Source: Gammaproteobacteria bacterium
GTDB taxonomy: Bacteria > Pseudomonadota > Gammaproteobacteria > Arenicellales > JAJDZL01
Length of the DNA stretch: 64,000 nt
Reading direction: 5' to 3'
NCBI GenBank assembly: GCA_022823625.1
Contig: JAJEHQ010000005.1
Coordinates: 1-64,000, forward strand
In this document: one piece after another, positions 55,336 to 64,000 of the stretch
Layout: every line of letters begins with the position of its first letter
Position numbering within the stretch: the stretch's first letter is position 1
The notes under the pieces: generated by a model
The model's database searches: none
What the model saw: the letters and a program-made list of their open reading frames with translations, nothing else
What the model was told of the DNA's origin: nothing
Translations under genes and position numbers: made by a program

Positions 55336-55566
55336 CAAAAACGTCTACCCATAAACTTGACAGCGCTGTTTCTTAACTGAATCAACCAATTAAATGCAAT
55401 TGTGAAAATTGTACTTCAGCGATTTTCTAACAGACGTCGCTAAGAGAGTCCCAGTCAATACAACTGCCTCCATCAGGCTAGCCTTTGCAGTAGACTATTT
55501 GCGTCATTTGAAATAGAATTCAATCCTAGATGGATTCCGATTCTAATCCTAAATTCGATCAATTTA

Positions 55567-56148
55567 GTGCTCCCCATATTTTCAATCAAGACCACATTAA
55601 GTTTACACACTCTCGCAGTAAGCCTGCTATTCCTGTCAGCATTTACCCCTGCCCTATCTGACCAGAACGATCCTAGGCTTGATGCATTGTTTGAGCAGTT
55701 GCATGTCGTTGAAGACCAGCAGTCCGGCGATAGAATCACTGACGAAATTTGGGAAATTTGGCGAGACTCTGGCAACGATGAAATCAACCGTCTGATGCGA
55801 GAGGGTGTAATTTCCATGCAAACTGGTCGTTTGCATCGAGCCGTGCGGATCTTCGATCGTATCATCGAGTTGGCACCTGAATTCGCAGAGGGCTGGAACA
55901 AACGCGCGACAGTCTACTATTTTCTGCAGGAATTCGAAAAGTCAGCTGCAGATGTGAGACAGACGCTGCAACTTGAGCCACGCCATTTTGGAGCCACTGC
56001 GGGACTTGGGCTAATATTTCTTGAAGTTGAATATTACGAAAATGCCCTTGAAGCGTTTGAAAGGGCTTTGGATATCAATCCACACCTGACCGGTCCCAAA
56101 TATCAGATAGAGCGCATCCAAAATTTATTGCTGAACGACCCAGCCTGA
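55567..56148 (+). CDS. Exported TPR-repeat protein
   Basis: 193 residues from a GTG at 55567. Signal peptide (hydrophobic about 13-27, cleavage near PALS). Then three TPR-like units (EINRLMREGVISMQTGRLHRA; AEGWNKRATVYYFLQEFEKSA; FGATAGLGLIFLEVEYYENALEAF). Probably periplasmic; no enzyme motif. The SD is poor, so the start is uncertain. 231 nt after the VanB-like gene; the gap holds a palindrome ACAGCGCTGT. Confidence 0.78.
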   Translation: MLPIFSIKTTLSLHTLAVSLLFLSAFTPALSDQNDPRLDALFEQLHVVEDQQSGDRITDEIWEIWRDSGNDEINRLMREGVISMQTGRLHRAVRIFDRIIELAPEFAEGWNKRATVYYFLQEFEKSAADVRQTLQLEPRHFGATAGLGLIFLEVEYYENALEAFERALDINPHLTGPKYQIERIQNLLLNDPA

Positions 56149-56179
56149 AAGATCATCTGTCAGTCGCGGTTAGTTCAAA

Positions 56180-56854
56180 CTAACCTCCATTCTCATCATA
56201 ACGTTCAGTCAGCCAATTTCCAATATCAGCAATTTCGTCTTGTGAAACCGAATGCGCTATGGGATAGTCTTTGGACTGAACGTCATAGCCAAGTTCAGTC
56301 AATATCTGTCGTGAGCGCTCAGCCATCGATATTGATACCATGGGGTCCATTGAACCGTGCAAATAAAGAATTGGTGTATCGCGATTGATGGCGCAGTCTT
56401 CTTCATGAGCATCATCCATTCGCGGCAAATAAGTTGAAAGCGCCATGATTCCCGCAAAACGCTCGGGATATCGAAGTCCCATATAAAGCGCAATGGCCCC
56501 ACCCTGAGAAAATCCGGCTAGCACGATACGATCTGTGCTTACTCCTCGACTATTTTCATCGCAAATTAGTTCAGAAATCAGGCCGCAGGAATTCTCAATT
56601 CCATCCTTATCTTCAACAGGAGAACCCAGAACTGGATTCAGAATGTCATACCAGGCACGCATGTGCATGCCCATGTTAATGGTTACAGACCGGTGCGGTG
56701 CATGCGGAAAAATAAATCGAATCTTACACCGAGAAGGAATGCCCAGAAACGGCACTACGCCTTCAAAATCGTGACCGTCAGCGCCTAGACCATGTAGCCA
56801 GATCACCGAAAACTGAGGCTGGGCTGGCGGATTAATTTCTATTGTTTCAAGCAC
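56180..56854 (-). CDS. Alpha/beta-hydrolase, phospholipase/carboxylesterase family
   Basis: 224 residues with the catalytic triad Ser116 (AGFSQGGA), Asp170 (LYLHGSMDPMV) and His201 (IAHSVS), and the oxyanion motif WLHGLGADGHDF. Matches small cytosolic esterases of the EstB/acyl-protein-thioesterase group, normally 215-225 residues. Monocistronic and convergent with the TPR gene. Confidence 0.9.
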   Translation of the reverse strand: MLETIEINPPAQPQFSVIWLHGLGADGHDFEGVVPFLGIPSRCKIRFIFPHAPHRSVTINMGMHMRAWYDILNPVLGSPVEDKDGIENSCGLISELICDENSRGVSTDRIVLAGFSQGGAIALYMGLRYPERFAGIMALSTYLPRMDDAHEEDCAINRDTPILYLHGSMDPMVSISMAERSRQILTELGYDVQSKDYPIAHSVSQDEIADIGNWLTERYDENGG

Positions 56855-57393
56855 GAGAAACGTCCAAAATCTTCATAATTAACTAAATCGAGGGAGATTT
56901 ACCAATCTGATCTAAATTTTCACAGAACAAAACCAGGTTGACTCAGTCAGTTGAATTGCATTCAGGCAGGAACGGATAAAACGCGCAATGATTGTACCGT
57001 CTTTTATGACTACAATCGTTTAGTTCTCAAGAAGTCTACTATCAACCAAACTGCACCACACTACCGCATCAAACCTAATATAATTCGAATATTATACTTT
57101 ATAATTCAAAGACTTATATTGGATACTTCAAATGATTGTTATCTGTTGGAAAAAATTGTTCTAACCAGCAATTGAACCCTCAACAATCTCTCAACTGGTT
57201 TAATCACCGAACGCAGCAATCATTTCGATCCATCTGAATTATTTCATTCGAGATCCTTTCAAAGGTTTATAGATAGCAGTAAAATAATTTCTGCTCGCAG
57301 AATCAAACTGATGTCAATTCAAGAGTAAATTCAATCCACAGTCATTCGAGCGAAAGGAACTTACTCGAACAATTAGAAATGTGAGGAAAGCCG
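56855..57393. other. Long AT-rich intergenic stretch
   Basis: About 540 nt between divergent genes with no supported gene; a 74-codon frame at 56951-57175 has no domain or SD. It contains an AT-rich partial palindrome near 57085. The SD GAGGAAAG at its end serves the DUF1330 gene. Confidence 0.5.
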
Positions 57394-57687
57394 ATGGCAG
57401 CATATGTTGTAGTTCAAGTCGATATCCATGATCCGGATGGATTTGCAGTCTATCGTGACATGGTCCCACCGACATTGGAAATCTATGGAGGTCGATATCT
57501 GGTGCGAGGTGGTGGTCACAAGTGTTTCGAAGGCGAGTGGGACCCGAAGCGTCTGGTAATCATTGAATTCGATAGTGTAGAGCGAGCGACTGCATGGCTG
57601 ACCTCAGAGGAATACGCTCCAGCCCGGGAACTGAGGCAACAGACCGCAGATTCTAAATTAGTTATTGTTGAAGGACTTGCGAATTGA
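57394..57687 (+). CDS. DUF1330 family protein
   Basis: 97 residues, ferredoxin-like (dimeric alpha-beta barrel) fold: VVVQVDIHDPDGFAVYRDMVPPTLEIYGGRYLVRGG region and LVIIEFDSVERATAWLTSEEY. Strong SD (GAGGAAAG). No established function for the family. Single gene. The following gap contains a bulged inverted repeat TGACAATAAT/ATTATTAATTGTCA, a possible operator of the next gene. Confidence 0.88.
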   Translation: MAAYVVVQVDIHDPDGFAVYRDMVPPTLEIYGGRYLVRGGGHKCFEGEWDPKRLVIIEFDSVERATAWLTSEEYAPARELRQQTADSKLVIVEGLAN

Positions 57688-57856
57688 TTTATTCACCCAA
57701 CATGAATTTTGTACACCCGATTAATCGAATGACAATAATTCGGAATATCATTATTAATTGTCAATGTGTTAGCAAATCCTTACCTTATAACCATCAATTT
57801 GACCACACTAGTCAGATCAACGTGATTCGTGTTATGACCATTACAGGCTTATTCCC

Positions 57857-58951
57857 ATGAAAAAAATATTTGCAATACTCGGTGTGGTCGTTGTCGCACT
57901 GCATATTTCAACCCCTGTGGTTGCTCAAAATGAGACGCTAGTCGCAGTCGATACAATTCGACCCGAAGTCGTTAGCGAAACAGTCGCGGTATTCGGTGAA
58001 ATCGTTTCACGAAAGTCAGGTGCTGTTCAAGTCGCGATTAGCGCACCCGTTGCTGATGTCCATGTTCGCGTCGGTGACCGCGTCGAACAGGGGGATTTAA
58101 TTGCAACACTTGATTCTACCATGCTTGAACTGCAAAAGAACACGGTCAGCGCTCGCATTGCGATGGCGGAATGGGCTTCCCGACGAGCAGAAACTCAACT
58201 TGCACTGTCCAAACAGCAAGAAGAGCGATTTCGACAGTTGCGACATTCTGCTGCCACAACTGAAGCTCAGTTGGAAGATGCGGAACTAGCTTTGAAAATA
58301 TCCGAGCACGCTCTTGGCGAATCGAAAGCAAACATTGATCAAATTCGTCGCGAACTGGAAATTTCAGAACACAACATTGCGCTGACAGTGATCACTGCTC
58401 CTTACAGTGGTGTAATTGTCGAACGGTCCATCGAAGTTGGTCAATACAAGCGTACTGGTGATCACATCGTCCGCATCGTCGGGGACCATGAGCTAGAAAT
58501 TGAAGCATATATTCCCTATCGGTATATCGATGTTTTGAGTGTGGGAGAATCGGTTACTGCTGAGTTTGACAACAGTACCAAATTTGAAACTAAATTGCGA
58601 GCATTTATTCCCGAAGAGCACGTCAGCACCCGAACCCGTGCAGTTCGATTTGAATTTGATCAATCCAGCATTGATGATCAGCTAGCGGTTAATCAGAATG
58701 TGATTCTACATATCCCAGTCTCTTCCGAGAAGCAAGCGCTGACAGTCCATAAAGATGCAGTGCTCGCACAGCAAGGCGGCTATGTCGTATATGTTGTTCA
58801 AGATGACACTGCGTCGCCACAATCCGTACAAATTGGTGAAGCGATTGGCAGTCGTTACGAAGTTCTTTCAGGATTGTCAGAAGGTGATAGAACTGTAATT
58901 CGGGGTAATGAACGCCTTGTTCCAAATCAAAAAGTAAAGATTATCAACTAA
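57857..58951 (+). CDS. RND efflux periplasmic adaptor (HlyD/MFP family), no pump gene next to it
   Basis: 364 residues. Signal peptide about 1-23 (VVAQ). Barrel-sandwich lipoyl halves (VRVGDRVEQGDLIATLDSTMLEL and ITAPYSGVIVERSIEVGQYKRTGD), a helical hairpin (about 95-175), beta-barrel and membrane-proximal domains (DRTVIRGNERLVPNQKVKI). Such adaptors bridge an inner membrane RND pump and an outer membrane channel, but the next gene is a convergent thioesterase, so the pump must be elsewhere. Confidence 0.87.
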   Translation: MKKIFAILGVVVVALHISTPVVAQNETLVAVDTIRPEVVSETVAVFGEIVSRKSGAVQVAISAPVADVHVRVGDRVEQGDLIATLDSTMLELQKNTVSARIAMAEWASRRAETQLALSKQQEERFRQLRHSAATTEAQLEDAELALKISEHALGESKANIDQIRRELEISEHNIALTVITAPYSGVIVERSIEVGQYKRTGDHIVRIVGDHELEIEAYIPYRYIDVLSVGESVTAEFDNSTKFETKLRAFIPEEHVSTRTRAVRFEFDQSSIDDQLAVNQNVILHIPVSSEKQALTVHKDAVLAQQGGYVVYVVQDDTASPQSVQIGEAIGSRYEVLSGLSEGDRTVIRGNERLVPNQKVKIIN

Positions 58952-58960
58952 ATAATCTTT

Positions 58961-59392
58961 TCATTCACCTTTAGTACGCATTCGAGACCGCTTCTCTAGA
59001 ACCCGCTTTCGGTGGCGGTCGATACTAATGATGTAGCGGTCATGGATGCCTTCGCCAACCAGTTCCTCTGTATCGCTCACTTTACAGATAAAGCGAACTC
59101 TACGATTCTGAATTTCCTCAATTGTCACCTCAACTGTGACCACTTCGTCCTGAGGCGTGGCGGCCAGATGTTTGATATCCACCAGGATGCCCACCGAATC
59201 CCAGCCTTTCGGTAGATTCTTAAACAGAAGATCGCGGCAGGCATACTCAACATCCGCAATCATTGACGGCGTCTCATAAACCTGTAGGTCTTTGCCCATA
59301 AACTTGATCACGCGGTCTTCACCTACCGTGATGTCCCGTCTAAGTGTCAGACCTGCGGTTACCTCGCCAAATTGCTCTTCGGAATTTGTCAT
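58961..59392 (-). CDS. Hotdog-fold thioesterase, FlK-like
   Basis: 143 residues. Resembles the fluoroacetyl-CoA thioesterase (FlK) type: VYETPSMIADVEYACRDLL near the N-terminal third, DIKHLAATPQDEVVTVEVTIEEI, and LVGEGIHDRYIISIDR at the end. Acyl substrate unknown; there is no sign of fluoroacetate chemistry. It converges with the adaptor gene (9 nt apart). Confidence 0.82.
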   Translation of the reverse strand: MTNSEEQFGEVTAGLTLRRDITVGEDRVIKFMGKDLQVYETPSMIADVEYACRDLLFKNLPKGWDSVGILVDIKHLAATPQDEVVTVEVTIEEIQNRRVRFICKVSDTEELVGEGIHDRYIISIDRHRKRVLEKRSRMRTKGE

Positions 59393-59437
59393 TTTGTGAG
59401 CTTGAACCTGAAATTACTTAGCAGAATTCTGACTGTC

Positions 59438-59513
59438 TGGTGGAGCGGAGGAGGATTGAACTCCCGACCTTAGCGTTGCGAACGCTACGCTCTCCCAACT
59501 GAGCTACCGCCCC
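59438..59513 (-). tRNA. tRNA-Ala (anticodon CGC)
   Basis: Minus-strand cloverleaf: acceptor GGGGCGG/CCGCTCC with the G3-U70 alanine identity pair, discriminator A and an encoded CCA at the 3' end (59438-59440). The anticodon stem TAGCG/CGCTA encloses loop TTCGCAA, anticodon CGC (reads GCG). T arm GGGAG-TTCAATC-CTCCT. Confidence 0.96.
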
Positions 59514-59816
59514 ACTTGCAACCGAGTTAGTATATCTAATCTACTCAACCCTTTTAAGCCGCTGGCTTGTTTACTGAGTTCCGATTCTTAGGTTGACAAC
59601 AGCGATGTATGCTCAAAGGATATCGCCGCTACTTCTCGACAGATACTGTTGGTCAGGCTAAAATCTTTATAATCCTTTTCTAACTTGATGAATCAATTGT
59701 CTTTATAAATTATCCTAAACCAGTCCGAAGAAGGCTGCAACAAGATAGAATTATCGTTGCACTCATGTCGTTAAAATTTCTCCATTGCTATTAATCAATT
59801 CTTAATTTAAATCAAG
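59514..59816. other. Intergenic region between tRNA-Ala and the LolA-like gene
   Basis: About 300 nt. It holds the tRNA promoter and a nested inverted repeat TGCAAC-aa-GATA-gaat-TATC-GTTGCA (59736-59761), 56 nt before the LolA-like gene and suited to a dimeric repressor. No gene seen. Confidence 0.5.
59529..59557 (-). promoter_or_regulatory. Promoter of tRNA-Ala
   Basis: On the minus strand TTAAAA (59552-59557) and TATACT (59529-59534) are separated by 17 nt, ending about 15 nt before the tRNA. Confidence 0.55.
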
Positions 59817-60638
59817 ATGATCAAAATTTCATTGTCATATATTCAACCAAAATTTCTTATTCGCATATTAGTTTGCCTGCTGTTTTCCATGCAATTGACT
59901 CTATCGGCGGTAGGCCAAACCCCGGAAGAAACTGGACTGGAAATTGCGACTGAAGCACGAGAAAAAGAGCGAGGATTTGGTGATTCCACAGCCAAGTTAA
60001 AAATGATATTGCGCCAAAAGAGTGGCCAAGAAAGTGAACGAGAATTGCGGATGAAGACCCTTGAAGTCGAGGGTAATGGGAATCGGTCTATTGTTGTATT
60101 TGATCGTCCTCGGGATGTTCGTGGTACAGCGCTTTTAACCCATGTTAACCTGAACGACAGCGATGAACAATGGCTTTATTTGCCAGCATTAAAACGAGTG
60201 AAGCGAATTTCTTCGTCGAATATTGCTGGTTCTTTCATGGGTAGTGAATTTTCATTTGAGGACATGAAAAGTGCTGAAGTCAATAAATATGACTACCAAT
60301 ACCTGCGGGACGAAGGCTGCGGCGAGTTGCAATGTACAGTCGTGGAGCGATATCCTACAGAAAAAGGTTCTGGCTATACCCGTCAAGTAGTCTGGCGCGA
60401 TAAGGATGAACTTCGTATATGGAAAATTCATTATTTCGACCGTAAAGAATCACATCTGAAAACTTTGACTTTTTCCGATTACAAGCTTCATGAGGACAAA
60501 TACTGGTATGCTGATTTCATGTCCATGGTCAATCATCAGAGCGGCAAAAGCACAGATTTAGTCTGGTCGGAGTATGAATTTGGAACAGGCCTTGACGAAA
60601 AAGACTTCACATCGACAGGACTGAAGCGAGTTCGATGA
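59817..60638 (+). CDS. Outer membrane lipoprotein-sorting (LolA-like) family protein
   Basis: 273 residues; signal peptide about 1-34 (VGQ). Then the LolA-like beta half-barrel seen in proteins paired with MMPL/RND exporters: TALLTHVNLNDSDEQWLYLPALKRVKRISSSN region and GSFMGSEFSFEDM. Thought to bind lipids or hydrophobic cargo in the periplasm. It overlaps the following beta-barrel gene by 4 nt. Confidence 0.85.
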   Translation: MIKISLSYIQPKFLIRILVCLLFSMQLTLSAVGQTPEETGLEIATEAREKERGFGDSTAKLKMILRQKSGQESERELRMKTLEVEGNGNRSIVVFDRPRDVRGTALLTHVNLNDSDEQWLYLPALKRVKRISSSNIAGSFMGSEFSFEDMKSAEVNKYDYQYLRDEGCGELQCTVVERYPTEKGSGYTRQVVWRDKDELRIWKIHYFDRKESHLKTLTFSDYKLHEDKYWYADFMSMVNHQSGKSTDLVWSEYEFGTGLDEKDFTSTGLKRVR

Positions 60639-61885
60639 TTTATCGCAGAGGGAACTTGTTCTGTGTACGAATTTTCATAGCGGTAATATTTTTTTCGTTT
60701 TTATCGGTTCACACCTATGCTGAAAACGAAAGTCTATACACCGATATCTCGGGGACGGTCAGTTTTGAGCATCGAGGATACCTAGACGACCCTGCATACA
60801 ACGGTCAACGTTCAAGTTTGACCAGCGTCACAGCAAATGTCACATTCTATTTTGAAGACGAAAACTATCGAAGTTTTACTCTGACCCCAAACCTACGTTA
60901 CGATGCCGTTGATTCAGCGCGTAATCTAGCTGACCTCAAGGAAGCTTATTTCTTGACGTTTGGTGATATTGGGCAGAGTGAATGGGAACTGAGGTTAGGA
61001 TTTGACCAAGTATTTTGGGGGGTAGTTGAATCTCGAAATATTGTAGACATCGTCAATCAAACTGATGTCGCAGACCATCCGGATGAAAAGAGCAAACTTG
61101 GACAGTTGATGGCCCATCTGACTGTGACTGGAGACATGGGTACGTTGGAACTGTTTGCTATGCCCTTTCATCGTTTGCGTACATACCCTGGTACGAATGG
61201 CAGATTTCGATCACTATTACCAGTCGACAATGATCGTGCCACTTATGAAAGTAAGCACGAAGAAAAAAATGTAGATTGGGCAGCACAATATTCCAACAGC
61301 ATCGGACTGTTGGATTTTGGAATTAGCACATTTTACGGAACAAGCCGTGAACCAAAGTTAACACCATCAGATGATGGGGTGTTGATCCCGCATTACGAAA
61401 CCATTCGGCAATATGGGTTATATGGACAGGTTACGACAGGCCCCTTTTTGTTCAAGTTGGAAGCAATCGACCGCAGGGGCGCAAGCAATTTGTTCGGGCA
61501 AAAAGAAAACTACAAAGCTTATATTCTGGGAGCCGAATACGGTTTCTATTCGATCTTCGACTCCCAGGTCGATATGACGCTTTTTGTGGAACGCACATAT
61601 GACACCAGAAAATCACGTGCAACCAACGCGTTTGAAGACGATATTTTCCTGACCTCTCTTTTCACTTTTAACGACGTCAACAGTTCGGAATTTGTGGTTG
61701 GCACACTCATATCGAGAGATCGTGAAAGCCAAACACTGGCGTTAGAATTTTCTCGACGTTTAACCGATGAATGGGCACTAGAGATAGACAGTTTGTTTGT
61801 GCTGAACGCAAAAGAAACTGATCTTGTTCTAAACCCTGTAGAAAATGACAGTTTTATCGCACTGAAGTTAAACTATAGTTTTTGA
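60635..61885 (+). CDS. Predicted outer membrane beta-barrel protein
   Basis: 416 residues: signal peptide (hydrophobic about 10-26, VHTYAE), then regular alternating amphipathic strands with many Tyr/Phe/Trp, ending in LNYSF. The terminal Phe is the signal recognised by the BAM complex. No characterised family recognised (DUF1302-like at most). Coupled to the LolA-like gene, so probably the outer membrane part of the same lipid or hydrophobe transport system. Confidence 0.78.
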   Translation: MIYRRGNLFCVRIFIAVIFFSFLSVHTYAENESLYTDISGTVSFEHRGYLDDPAYNGQRSSLTSVTANVTFYFEDENYRSFTLTPNLRYDAVDSARNLADLKEAYFLTFGDIGQSEWELRLGFDQVFWGVVESRNIVDIVNQTDVADHPDEKSKLGQLMAHLTVTGDMGTLELFAMPFHRLRTYPGTNGRFRSLLPVDNDRATYESKHEEKNVDWAAQYSNSIGLLDFGISTFYGTSREPKLTPSDDGVLIPHYETIRQYGLYGQVTTGPFLFKLEAIDRRGASNLFGQKENYKAYILGAEYGFYSIFDSQVDMTLFVERTYDTRKSRATNAFEDDIFLTSLFTFNDVNSSEFVVGTLISRDRESQTLALEFSRRLTDEWALEIDSLFVLNAKETDLVLNPVENDSFIALKLNYSF

Positions 61886-62202
61886 TGAATTAGATTTCCC
61901 CATGGCATTGTGAAACATATAATTGAAAGTGCTGTATTTTTCTTTGATAATACACAGGGATTAGCAATTCAGTTGCGATTTGAAGAGTCTTTAATCAATG
62001 CTGATGTTTTTCTACAAGCATGTTTGACCTGTCACATTTTCAGCACATTAACCTGAGTGTCAGATGATTGGAAAAACAAAGAATTGTAAATCATGGCTGA
62101 TTTTATTGAAATTATGGCACACCCTTCCAAATGACTATTCTGACTAGATTCCTGTAAACAGAATATTTTCCCCGTATTTCTTTAGAAAATTAAATACAAA
62201 AA
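61886..62202. other. Intergenic region before the MpaB-type gene
   Basis: About 317 nt, AT-rich; nothing recognisable and no strong terminator. Confidence 0.5.
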
Positions 62203-63372
62203 ATGAAGATACCATCAGATTATCAGGAAGGCTACAAGAAAGCGCTGCATATTGACAGAGAAAGAGCAACCAACTACATTGCTCATATCAATATCGGTGA
62301 TCCGTTAGCTGACGAATTGGTTGATGATTTAAGCCATCTAGAGCAAAAACAGTCCGCTGAACTTCTAAAGACGGCTTTAAGTGCGGACAGCACACGTATA
62401 GATAAGAATGCACCAGCATCCTTGAAAAAGTTTATGGAATTCTACGATGACGTCCCAGAGTGGATGGATTTTGAATCATTGAAGCCAGGTTTCGTAATGT
62501 TCCATAGAAACACTCGATTTGTATTAGCCGCAATGGTGGCCGGCACCCTCGTAGAAGGTTTTACTACCAATATCAGTCAGTCATTTTTTATCAAGGGAAG
62601 ATTGCGTTATCAAGGCATAAAACGCTTACAGCAGAATAATCGTCATATGCTTGAAATTTTTCTACCCGGGGGACTCGAAAGACATGGAGATGGCTGGGCT
62701 CTTTCAATCAGAGTTCGGCTTGTACACGCGAAATCTCGAGTGTTACTTTATGACTCCAGAGAATGGGACCCTGATGTGCTGGGAGTCCCGCTTTGTTCCG
62801 CACACATTGGATTTGCCATCTGTGCGTTTTCAGCTAGATTGCTGGGACACATGAAGACTCTGGGCGCTTCCTTTGACGATGAGGAGCGAAAAGCCTTTAT
62901 GCAGACATGGCGGTATTCCGGATACCTAATGGGGATTCCTGAGACCATTCTGTATCAGGATGAAGATGATGCGCTTGAACAGTTTGCTACTGGCCGCATT
63001 TGCGAACCTCCTGTCTCAATGGAATCGATTGCGATGGCTTGGTCTTTAATCAACTCCGCTCCATTGTTGTCTGGCACCGCCTATGGTGAAGAAAGTAAAA
63101 AATTATCAGAACTAATTTCCCGAGTCTCCCGAGTACTGATCGGTGATGAACTCGCAGACGACTTGAAATTACCGAAAGCTAATCAAACAATTACCATGAT
63201 GCAGTTTAGATTGTTCAATTTAATTGAGAAAACTTCAAGCATTTTCGACCGGATGAATCTTGAAAGACGGTACGACATAGCAAAGATTCTCGAACTTTCA
63301 CATTACGGAACACATGGAATCAGTTATCGCCTTCCTGACCACTACTATGATGAAGAATCATCCGAATGGTGA
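62203..63372 (+). CDS. Oxygenase of the MpaB / latex-clearing (DUF2236) family
   Basis: 389 residues, all-helical. Family features: PGFVMFHRNTRFVLAAMVAGTLVEGF (about 95-125), the Arg/His-rich RVRLVHAKSRVLL segment expected near heme, and WRYSGYLMGIPETIL. Members include the fungal MpaB oxygenase and bacterial rubber oxygenases that use b-type heme to cleave isoprenoid double bonds. No signal peptide. Substrate here unknown. Confidence 0.83.
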   Translation: MKIPSDYQEGYKKALHIDRERATNYIAHINIGDPLADELVDDLSHLEQKQSAELLKTALSADSTRIDKNAPASLKKFMEFYDDVPEWMDFESLKPGFVMFHRNTRFVLAAMVAGTLVEGFTTNISQSFFIKGRLRYQGIKRLQQNNRHMLEIFLPGGLERHGDGWALSIRVRLVHAKSRVLLYDSREWDPDVLGVPLCSAHIGFAICAFSARLLGHMKTLGASFDDEERKAFMQTWRYSGYLMGIPETILYQDEDDALEQFATGRICEPPVSMESIAMAWSLINSAPLLSGTAYGEESKKLSELISRVSRVLIGDELADDLKLPKANQTITMMQFRLFNLIEKTSSIFDRMNLERRYDIAKILELSHYGTHGISYRLPDHYYDEESSEW

Positions 63373-63828
63373 AATCACCCACCGCTGTTAGTTACAGACT
63401 ACAGCATCGTTGACAGGGACGATTGCGTACAACTCTCCGAAACAAGTTCCATTCACTTGGAACTACGAATCTCTCCTAATCAATATTTCGGCCTAACCGC
63501 ATAGCGCAAACGACTACTCAGTGTTGGTCAATTGAAGCTCATTTCGGAGTCTGAAACCATTCAGGGAAGTTTAATCGCACAAATGTGCTGAATCCCGCTG
63601 GCTGTGCACGCTATCGCATCAGAATATGGTCTGAATTGACACTGTATCTCTAATTTCTAAATTCGGATGTATCGGATTCAGTCAGAGTCAAGAATTCTGG
63701 TTGTGTTGCTTCGAAAAATTAGAACTCTTACGGAGCAACAGCTAAATGAAAAATGGTAGTATTCAGGGCACACGATACGTGAAAAGCTCAATGCGAAAAT
63801 CAAGCTGAAAAATGCCGCAATCTACTAT
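63373..63828. other. Intergenic region between the MpaB-type gene and the RND transporter end
   Basis: About 455 nt between convergent genes. No supported gene, tRNA or clear terminator was found. Confidence 0.5.
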
Positions 63829-64000
63829 TCAACCAGAAATAGGCTGAGTATTTTTCTTTTTGTCTAATGTGACGAGCAATGATGGCAATAGCAGGAAGTC
63901 GGCAACCAACGCAATTGCAATCGTAATTGCAACGATGGCACCTAACGTTGCCGAAGTGTCAAATCCGGAGAGAGTTAGTACTAGAAAACCGGCGGTTAAA
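63829..64000 (-). CDS. C-terminal end of an RND/MMPL-family transporter (partial, runs off the right edge)
   Basis: On the minus strand an open frame enters from base 64000 and stops at TGA (63829-63831). The 56 residues include two hydrophobic stretches, TAGFLVLTLSGFDTSATLGA and IVAITIAIALVADFLLLPSLL, then the basic tail LDKKKN. ADFLLLPSLL is the classical last transmembrane helix of MMPL/RND exporters. It could be the transporter partner of the LolA-like/beta-barrel pair. The N-terminal part is outside the window. Confidence 0.78.
   Translation of the reverse strand, partial: LTAGFLVLTLSGFDTSATLGAIVAITIAIALVADFLLLPSLLVTLDKKKNTQPISG

Noticed and set aside
56951..57175. 74-codon frame in the long AT-rich gap
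   Set aside because: AT-driven open frame without SD or recognisable motif.
1..64000. CRISPR array, rRNA, replication origin or prophage
   Set aside because: No regularly spaced repeats, rRNA sequence, DnaA-box cluster or phage structural genes were seen on reading.

Overview
The window looks like the chromosome of an uncultured, probably marine gammaproteobacterium. This is inferred from gene content and order only; no database search was possible. Housekeeping blocks of that group are present: rpsP-rimM-trmD-rplS, ffh next to a CorB-type gene, hrcA-grpE-dnaK-dnaJ, nadK-recN-bamE, folK-pcnB-trpS-scpA-scpB-rluB, tsaB with a DinG/YoaA helicase, and xerD. TrpS carries the long insertion familiar from gammaproteobacteria. 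No rRNA, CRISPR array or intact prophage was seen.

Layout. 0-2 kb: the 3' end of an IS200/IS605-type tnpB, then a lone hutH. 2-7 kb: the six-gene minus-strand folK/trpS/scpAB block. 7-11 kb: tRNA-Glu(CTC), cnoX, xerD and a large TPR protein. 11-13 kb: the ribosomal operon. 13-19.2 kb: a polyamine locus (ABC transporter, acetylpolyamine amidohydrolase, 2-oxoglutarate oxygenase) that follows ffh by only 8 nt. 20.7-22 kb: CorB-type protein. 22.5-24.3 kb: an AT-rich accessory cassette (RelE/HigB-like protein, HTH partner, unknown third protein) closed by an intrinsic terminator. 24.4-36.4 kb: tsaB, helicase, the heat-shock operon, nadK, recN, a GNAT protein, bamE and a HIT protein.

36.7-55.3 kb is a catabolic region: AcuI-type reductase, DapA-type aldolase, a lone HyuA-type hydantoinase, a D-aminoacylase, and a corrinoid one-carbon module (RACE-type ferredoxin/ASKHA activator, methyl-THF:corrinoid methyltransferase, corrinoid protein) with no substrate:corrinoid methyltransferase in view. 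It continues with a deiminase-fold hydrolase, a CaiB/BaiF CoA-transferase, a TRAP transporter, and a VanA-like Rieske oxygenase facing an AhpD-like protein and a VanB-like reductase. A degenerate group II intron 3' end (domains V/VI) lies at about 47.4 kb.

55-64 kb holds smaller envelope and metabolic genes: a TPR protein, a carboxylesterase, a DUF1330 protein, an orphan RND adaptor, a FlK-like thioesterase, tRNA-Ala(CGC), a LolA-like protein with a beta-barrel protein, an MpaB-type oxygenase, and the C-terminal end of an RND/MMPL transporter running off the right edge.

The two best candidates for something undescribed are the corrinoid/hydantoinase/D-acylase module, whose methyl donor is unknown and where two proteins share arginine-rich C-terminal tails, and the three-gene cassette at 22.5-24.3 kb. 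Start codons were re-chosen from Shine-Dalgarno (SD) spacing and family start positions where noted.
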